Assembly (NCBI RefSeq): GCF_026230105.1
Contig: NC_079485.1
Location: 16,190,872-16,254,871, forward strand
Length of the DNA stretch: 64,000 nucleotides
DNA from: Diorhabda sublineata
Lineage: Eukaryota > Arthropoda > Insecta > Coleoptera > Chrysomelidae
Direction of reading: 5' to 3'
The notes under the pieces were generated by a model. The model ran no database searches and was not told the DNA's origin. It was given only the letters and a program-made list of their open reading frames with translations. Both the position numbers and the translations under genes were made by a program. Of this stretch, positions 58,740 to 64,000 are shown one piece after another; within the stretch, counting starts at the first letter, position 1; every line of letters begins with the position of its first letter.

Positions 58740-60895
58740 TATTGGTAATCTTTTTTAAGTAGTATTTTTGTAAAGTTATCCACCTAAGAAAAACAGAGTG
58801 AGGTTGAGAGGTCAGTTCATAGCTATTCTGCGGAAACATTCGATTTAACATGCTAGCTGTATTAAATATCAGCTGTTTTCATAGCTATTTCCTTCCTATC
58901 CCTTCCTTATACCCTTTCATCAAAGTACATAAGTATTTTTAAAATTATTAAACAGAATTTGAAAAATTATTTAAAGTCTCCATTTAAATCAAGGTGCAAT
59001 ATTATAAGTTTACATTTATAATGATTAAAAGATATGTTGCTGAATCATCTCGGAGACTCAGCCACAAAAAGATGCCAATAAATAGTAGCCAAGAAAAGAT
59101 GCCACCAATTAGTGATAGCTTAGTTTATCTAAGAGTCATTAATTTATAAGAGCCATTAAAAGATGCTACTCTACATTTATACTCATTAAAACAGTCACAA
59201 AAAGACGCCAACAAATAGTAGTCAAGAAAAGATGCCACCAATTAGTGATAGCTTAGTTTATTTAAGAGTCATTAATTTATAAGAGCCATTAAAAGATGCT
59301 ACTCATGAAGAGCCATGAAAAGATGCTGCAAAGTCTAGACATGATTCAGCAATAACTAGTGGTTCGTAGGCCTACTGGGGATGTATTTGCCACGTTAAAG
59401 ATTAAATACAGCGCATCGTTAGTCCTACCGCCTAGGTGCTGTGGAAACGGACTATTCATTGTACGTTTTTATTTACGCCTTTTTAGTGTATGATCAAGAA
59501 AATCAAATTATAGCCAAGGAAGATCTCGGAATATTGTATCAACTATTACTACATAATTTCTAAAAACTTTTTACCACCTTGTATGCAAAATTATATAATA
59601 GGTGATTATTCGTAACATTTTTTGCTAAAATTATCAAAATCCTTCAAACACAAAAGTCTAAAACTTTCAGTTCCACCGCAATTAAATTGCTTAATTAAAT
59701 AAATTGATTAATTAATGTATCTTAATTAGAAGGTTTACACGTAGTATAGTAAACGCTGTTGTCACTGCTTTCGACTTGCGGTTAGATATGTTTCGAGAGA
59801 GGTTTTTAGACGCTCATTCCTCAATAGATATGTTAAAAACACACTTTCACGGAATTTAGAAAAAATATCGCGAAGACCAAGAAAAATAGTAAATTTTGAT
59901 AAAACGTTAGTTTTACCAGTAATTGGATGATGTTGCTTCTCGATTTTATATCGAATCGTCAAGGCTGTCTTGTTAGTAGGAGAAACTATATTTTTCATAA
60001 ATAACAAAAATTTTATTACCTATTGTTTAGGAGGTGTAAAAATCTCTATTACTCCGATTCTATTGCCGTTGCCCCACCATGTACCTTTAAAATAAACTAC
60101 ACCACTAATCTCACTACAACTGTGTGTGTAATGGTTCTGTAGCCATTGACAGTAAAAATATTATTTTATTAGACATATTCGATACATAAATAGTAAAAGC
60201 GTTAAATACTTGTGAATGCCTAACAAAGTGACTTACCTTTTTAAACATGCTTCAGAATGGCTCCTGTTCACACGCACCTGTTTGTTTTTCCAAAAAGACA
60301 CGGTCTACTTTCACTTCGTCGACCCGAATAAAGTGTTTTTCAGCACGGACCGTTGGTCTTATCGTCCTTTGTGGCTTTGTGATAAAATAATTTTTATACA
60401 CTTCAACAACAAATGCACAATTCTTAATATTATTTATACAGAGTGTTTAGTAACTTTTTCGACGACCTGGATAATCTAGTAACTACACCCTTTTCGCCGT
60501 TATCATACAGGCCAGACAAGGCGGAATATAATTCATTATACCCACAGTTTGCATGATAAATGTATATTTATTTTATATACAGAGCGGACAATTAAGTATA
60601 TTCATTATCGAATGCGGATCTTACTGTCACGAAAGACCTTCATTATCTACGATGCTTGACGCGCGATGTGCTAAAATTATCAAAATCCTTCAAACACAAA
60701 AGTCTAAAACTTTCAGTTCCACCGCAATTAAATTGTTTAATTAAATAAATTGATTAATTAATGTATCTTAATTAGAAGGTTTACACTTAGTATAGTAAAC
60801 GCTGTTATCACTGCTTTCGACTTGCGGTTTGGGCTGCGGTCAGAGCGGCTGGACCGGATGTCTGCCTGTCTGCCTGAACCGCCTCTATGACTACT
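58359..60895 (-). repeat. Right arm (TIR plus internal sequence duplicated on the left)
   Basis: The outer 716 bp (60180-60895) pair with both left copies. The inner part pairs only with 44406-46942. The arm contains the PolB C-terminus, a 132-bp tandem repeat (complement of 45999-46241), a short ORF (60007-59762, minus) and a 168-bp internal direct repeat of terminal sequence. Confidence 0.9.
59762..60007 (-). other. Arm ORF, right copy (about 81 codons)
   Basis: Same predicted protein as the left-arm copy at 45294-45539, read inward from the right terminus. Identity of two copies reflects the recent arm duplication and is not evidence of selection. Confidence 0.3.
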
Positions 60896-60994
60896 CTCTT
60901 TCAACAGTATGCACACTCTCTTCTTCCAAATACTATAATTCTGTCCATTAAAAGGAGTTATTCCTCTTTGCGAATTTAATTTCGAATTTGTCAT
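60896..60994 (-). pseudogene. Copia gag N-terminus, severed
   Basis: The gag start codon is at 60994 on the minus strand, followed by a conserved copia-type beginning with FNGQNYSIWKKR. The frame is cut at 60896 by the Polinton-like insertion. The rest of gag resumes at 44405 on the far side of that insertion, with CTCTTT duplicated at both junctions. Confidence 0.9.
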
Positions 60995-61181
60995 TGTGTC
61001 GAATTATCTCAATTCACTCACAATAATTCACTTAATATATCTTCTATTTAAAATATTTTTATACACACACTACAATTATCACTTAATTGTGGAATGTCTA
61101 ACAAGTACTTTTACAAGTTTGATTTCGATCACAAATTATTATTTAAGTTCACTATTTTCACGATTTAATTATTCAAGTTAT

Positions 61182-61195
61182 CTGGGCCCATAACC
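61182..61195 (-). promoter_or_regulatory. Copia primer-binding site (half-tRNA-iMet type)
   Basis: On the minus strand GGTTATGGGCCCAG lies immediately inside the 5' LTR. It is complementary to the anticodon arm of initiator tRNA-Met rather than to a tRNA 3' end. This is the unusual primer arrangement known for Drosophila copia, where a cleaved 5' half-tRNA primes reverse transcription. Confidence 0.88.
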
Positions 61196-61641
61196 TGTTG
61201 AAAGTTATGGATAGGTAATCGTGATTATTAGGTTTTATATTTATAAATGAAATACACAGTGTTTAACATTCATATATTAAGTCTTTATTTTAAAAGACTA
61301 CGTTTTCGAGAAGCGTCCTCACGCTTGAAAGAGTCGGTTTGTACTAACTAAAAACTAATAATAAAATATTTACAATGAGGTCTAAGCCTCTCCTTAAGAA
61401 TCGTAAAATTACAGATGTTTTACTAAAATATATGCATTACTCCGAAAAGTGAAAGAGTCCTTTGTGTGACCCATGTGTCCGGGGTCATAAAACAGAGGCA
61501 GGACTTACTTTTCCTTTTCCAAAATATCTTTCAACTAAATGTTAAGTTTCCTTAAACATAAAATCTAAGCATAATGTTAAAATACTAAAATAAAAAATAA
61601 TTTGTAAAATAGGATTCAATTTTGCTCAGAGAAATTCAACA
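61196..61641 (-). repeat. Copia 5' LTR
   Basis: This is the right LTR of the minus-strand element, 446 bp and nearly identical to the left copy. It holds the element's promoter. The adjoining AATTA at 61642-61646 is the target duplication. Confidence 0.93.
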
Positions 61642-61646
61642 AATTA

Positions 61647-62002
61647 TAACAGAATCTTTTTGGTTCCACTTATTCCTTTCCATTTATTGAAAAAAATATT
61701 CGGAGAGAGGGAGTTTCCCTCCTTTGCTCCTCCAAAGCTTTCACAAATCTATAAATGAACATAGATAAACCAAGACGATATGAAGATGGTTTGAAGAAAG
61801 AGTTAATTTAAAGTAAATAATTCTTTTTTCCATGTAATCTCCAATTTTTTCCATCTATCCAAAACTACAGCTGCACATACTCTTTATTGAACGAACTCTT
61901 GGAATACTAATCAAGATAATTAATTTAGTGAGCATGACATTGGAGTAAACTACAAGCAAAAACAAGGTAATCCACTTCGTTGTTGTTCAACATAAGTTGG
62001 GT
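61647..62002. other. Intergenic sequence right of copia
   Basis: Nothing recognisable. AT-rich, no long frame. It is the right-hand continuation of the locus interrupted by copia at 37364. Confidence 0.5.
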
Positions 62003-62732
62003 TGCGAGGGTTGCCTTTTAAGTTTCTACAATCGAGCAATAGGTGGCGCTACTGTATTTGTGAACATTGACGTTTGTTATTGCGAAGAAAGTAAGTTGTT
62101 GATAGTTAACATTTGAAAGAAATAAATTTGTGTAAAAATGGAAATCACCCGTGAAAGCTTATACGTTGGATGATTTTTTATAATTTTAAAAAAGGCCTTT
62201 TTCAAAAACAATGAGAATAGCTTCGTATAACTTTTGATAATGAAACATCATCAGAGAAGACCGTTTACAATTGGTTTGCAAAATTTGTGACTTATAGGCA
62301 GATAGAGGCATCTCTTATGATATGTCAGACGGCAATACAATCAATTTTACTCAAACATTTAGTTGTGAGAAGATATCCCAGCTCCCATAAATCAAGTCAA
62401 ATAGTATTCAAAGGAGAAAAACATCGAATTAATTTCTCATTACCTACATTTGCCTGATTTATCGCCTAATGACTTTTTCTTCTTTCCCAATGTCAAACAA
62501 AAGATAAGGGGACAGCGATTTTCATCGCCTCCAGAAGCGTTAACGACTTTCAAAAGCATGTTTATATGATATTTGCTTCAGAGGAGAAAAATATTTCCAG
62601 AATCAACTTGAGCGTATGCAAAAGTGTGTAGACCTCATAGGCGAATATTTCGAAAAGCAATAAAACATTTCATTTCGAACTCAATCGTTTCCGTTTTACT
62701 TTTTATAGAATGTTAAAATGTCACCCTCGTAT
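62003..62732 (+). mobile_element. Internally deleted mariner-type element
   Basis: The ends TGCGAGGGTTGCCTTTTAAG (62003) and, complemented, TACGAGGGTGACATTTTAAC (62732) are mariner-like inverted repeats. The interior gives transposase N-terminal HTH remnants (about 62140-62300; SSEKTVYNWFAKF) and the C-terminus (about 62446-62662; LPDLSPNDFFFFPNVK, then QLERMQKCVDLIGEYFEKQ). The middle with most catalytic residues is missing. Length is about 730 bp against the usual 1.3 kb. The third Asp region (SPND) is present. Confidence 0.75.
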
Positions 62733-62929
62733 TAGAAGCTGTTGTGAGGAAAAGTCATATCAATACTACAGGGACTATTTATCAACAGAAACATCAATGT
62801 AGTACTGTTAAATAGATAGCAAATAGAAATACAGAAGTGAAAGCAAGAGAACACGAACTACATATAAATAAATAAAATACTAAAAATATAATAATAATTG
62901 GGAATTCGCAAATACCTACAAGCCATGTA

Positions 62930-63230
62930 TCAATAAAAAAAGTGGATAATGAAAACGAATACTGTTGTGTCAAAATAACCCAATTTCAATATTTAGGAGT
63001 AACAATTACAAATAAAAATAAAGAGAACCAAAAGGGGTAAGAAAATTAGGTAGGAAATCAACGCCATAAAAGCAGTGTTAAATTCCAAAATATTATCAAG
63101 ACCAACGAAAACTAGAGTTTCTAAAACAGTTATTTGCCCAACTGCTTCGAACTATGGATATTATCGACTGCAAGAGTGGGAGGGGAAAATACTGAGAAAA
63201 ATCTTTGAACGAATTTAATCTGATGAAAGG
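62930..63230 (+). pseudogene. LINE reverse-transcriptase C-terminal fragment
   Basis: Frames read QFQYLGVTITNKNKEN, then NAIKAVLNSKILSRPTKTRV, KTVICPTASNYG and LRKIF. This is the YLG...SR.TK..LYKT...P...YG pattern found after the catalytic domain in many insect LINEs. Truncated at both ends and frameshifted. Confidence 0.55.
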
Positions 63231-63605
63231 GACTGGAGGAGAACAGATAAAGAAATATTGGTCGTTTACGATCAACCATCAATTACCCAGGTATTTAGGG
63301 CGCACGTAATTTATTTATACACTTACATTAAACCATTATCTTTTACTAAACTATTCACAAACACCTTATATATAATTTATTTATATTCGCCGTTTTATGA
63401 CTTAAATTATTTTCTAACTGCTACAGTTGCTAGAGCCTCATTTATATTCACTAAATACAAGGGCATTGATCTTATTAACATTTTAAAACTGAGCACTTCC
63501 CGGATAATATTTACCTAGCTTTTCCTTGGTTTCTTGAATTATAAGATATAATTTTCAATTCAAGAAACAACGATAACAGTTTTTTATAGGATTATTAAAA
63601 TTAAA

Positions 63606-63658
63606 ATATCTGTCAAATTTATGTGAAATTTTGACGGATGACATCAGAAACATGGCGA
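63606..63658. repeat. Dispersed repeat with internal palindrome, copy 2
   Basis: Matches 33002-33060 (ATATCTGTCA...ATTTTGACGGATGACATCAGAAACATGGCG). The sequence right of it to the window end has no recognisable gene. Confidence 0.55.
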
Positions 63659-64000
63659 AAGCTAACAATGAATTCATATATGTAATACGTCTATATGGAC
63701 AGTTTCTATAAGGTGAAGATGTTCCGACTAAGGAAGACAGAATGGCAACGATTTCTCTACCCCCCAGGTTCCAGTTCGGTTCTTCACATTCTCAAGCATG
63801 CGCAGTATAGATAAAGTGTCTCGAACGAGAGGGAAAATATTGTCGGTATCGTAACGTAGGGACGTTTTTTCCCATACCAACTGTCCCTATGGGAGTATTA
63901 CATATATGAATGAATATACGAAAGGGATATTGTTCCTTATACTACAGTCGTATAAATATTAAAAATCATGAAAAAATTAACTCACGAACCTAAAGTCATG

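Larger units (their letters stand above)
44406..60895 (+). mobile_element. Polinton/Maverick-like PolB element with 6-bp TSD
   Basis: The element starts AGTAGTCATAGAGG and ends with its complement. CTCTTT flanks both ends (44400-44405 and 60896-60901), the 6-bp duplication and AG...CT termini expected of Polintons. The outer arms are inverted repeats of 2,537 bp. Inside are a protein-primed family B DNA polymerase, a paralogue of its first domain, a Cys-rich protein, an unknown two-part ORF and tiny spliced exons. I find no retroviral-type integrase, FtsK-like ATPase, maturation protease or capsid gene, so it is either a reduced lineage or a non-autonomous derivative. Its left part is rearranged (see the arm and junction entries). 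Confidence 0.85.
37364..61641 (-). mobile_element. Ty1/copia LTR retrotransposon carrying two nested elements
   Basis: Two 446-bp direct LTRs (37364-37809 and 61196-61641) start TGTTG and end CAACA. They are flanked by the 5-bp duplication AATTA (37359-37363 and 61642-61646). The element reads on the minus strand: 5' LTR on the right, primer-binding site, gag start, then after a large insertion the rest of gag-pol, a polypurine tract and the 3' LTR. Without the nested pogo (2.2 kb) and Polinton-like (16.5 kb) insertions it would be about 5.6 kb, normal for copia. It lies 311 bp downstream of the SLC5 stop codon. Confidence 0.95.

Noticed and set aside
60216..60479. 87-codon outward-reading frame in each TIR copy (also 44822-45085 and 47493-47744)
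   Set aside because: Runs opposite to the TATA-ATG-donor arrangement in the same DNA. Conservation is again explained by copy recency. Kept in mind but not annotated as a gene.
60553..60744. 63-codon frame present in all three terminal copies (also 44557-44748 and 47228-47419)
   Set aside because: Identity follows from recent TIR duplication; composition and lack of similarity give no sign of coding.
61181..61195. tRNA gene suggested by the CTGGGCCCATAACC motif
   Set aside because: Only the anticodon-arm segment is present, at the exact primer-binding position next to the LTR; no tRNA arms surround it.

Overview
This is an AT-rich insect nuclear genome window with a high load of transposable elements. 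It has no bacterial features. Host genes are split by GT-AG introns and encode deeply conserved animal proteins. The copia element uses the half-tRNA-iMet primer-binding site known from Drosophila copia, and mariner, Tigger/pogo, hAT, copia and Polinton-like elements are all present. I cannot name the species.

There are four host genes. (1) A BCAS2/SPF27 splicing-factor gene, + strand, 7449-8170, two exons. (2) An RNMT mRNA cap guanine-N7 methyltransferase gene, - strand, about 14658-17024, with three recognisable exons and an apparently missing last exon. (3) A SMG8 nonsense-mediated-decay gene, + strand, 17431-20830, nine exons, head to head with RNMT across about 400 bp. (4) An SLC5-family sodium/solute symporter gene, + strand, 26181-37053, nine exons, whose introns are full of transposon debris. 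Three of the four act in mRNA processing or surveillance. I infer no operon-like coupling, only a shared promoter region for RNMT and SMG8.

Transposons outside the right-hand block: a hAT element at 221-2101 with an 8-bp target duplication and a heat-shock-like promoter; a broken non-LTR retrotransposon at 8580-12411 (-); inverted-repeat elements at 12580-13605, 14115-14584 and 27023-27778; a Tigger-type element at 34973-36593 inside the SLC5 gene; DDE, mariner and RTE-like fragments; and an internally deleted mariner at 62003-62732.

The right-hand block, 37364-61641, is one nested composite. A Ty1/copia retrotransposon (- strand, 446-bp LTRs differing at two sites I could see, TSD AATTA) carries two later insertions. 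One is a pogo-type DNA transposon (39153-41370, TSD TA) inside the reverse transcriptase. The other is a 16.5-kb Polinton/Maverick-like element (44406-60895, TSD CTCTTT) inside gag. The Polinton-like element has long terminal inverted repeats and a broken protein-primed family B DNA polymerase with an OTU-like segment. It also has a free-standing paralogue of the polymerase's first domain, a small Cys-rich protein, and a run of very small spliced exons with their own TATA boxes. I see no integrase, packaging ATPase or capsid gene. Its left end contains an inverted copy of its right end plus 134 bp of the copia flank, a structure simple insertion does not explain.

The most noteworthy region is 47.7-55 kb: a compact, microexon-rich gene cluster of unknown function inside the PolB element.
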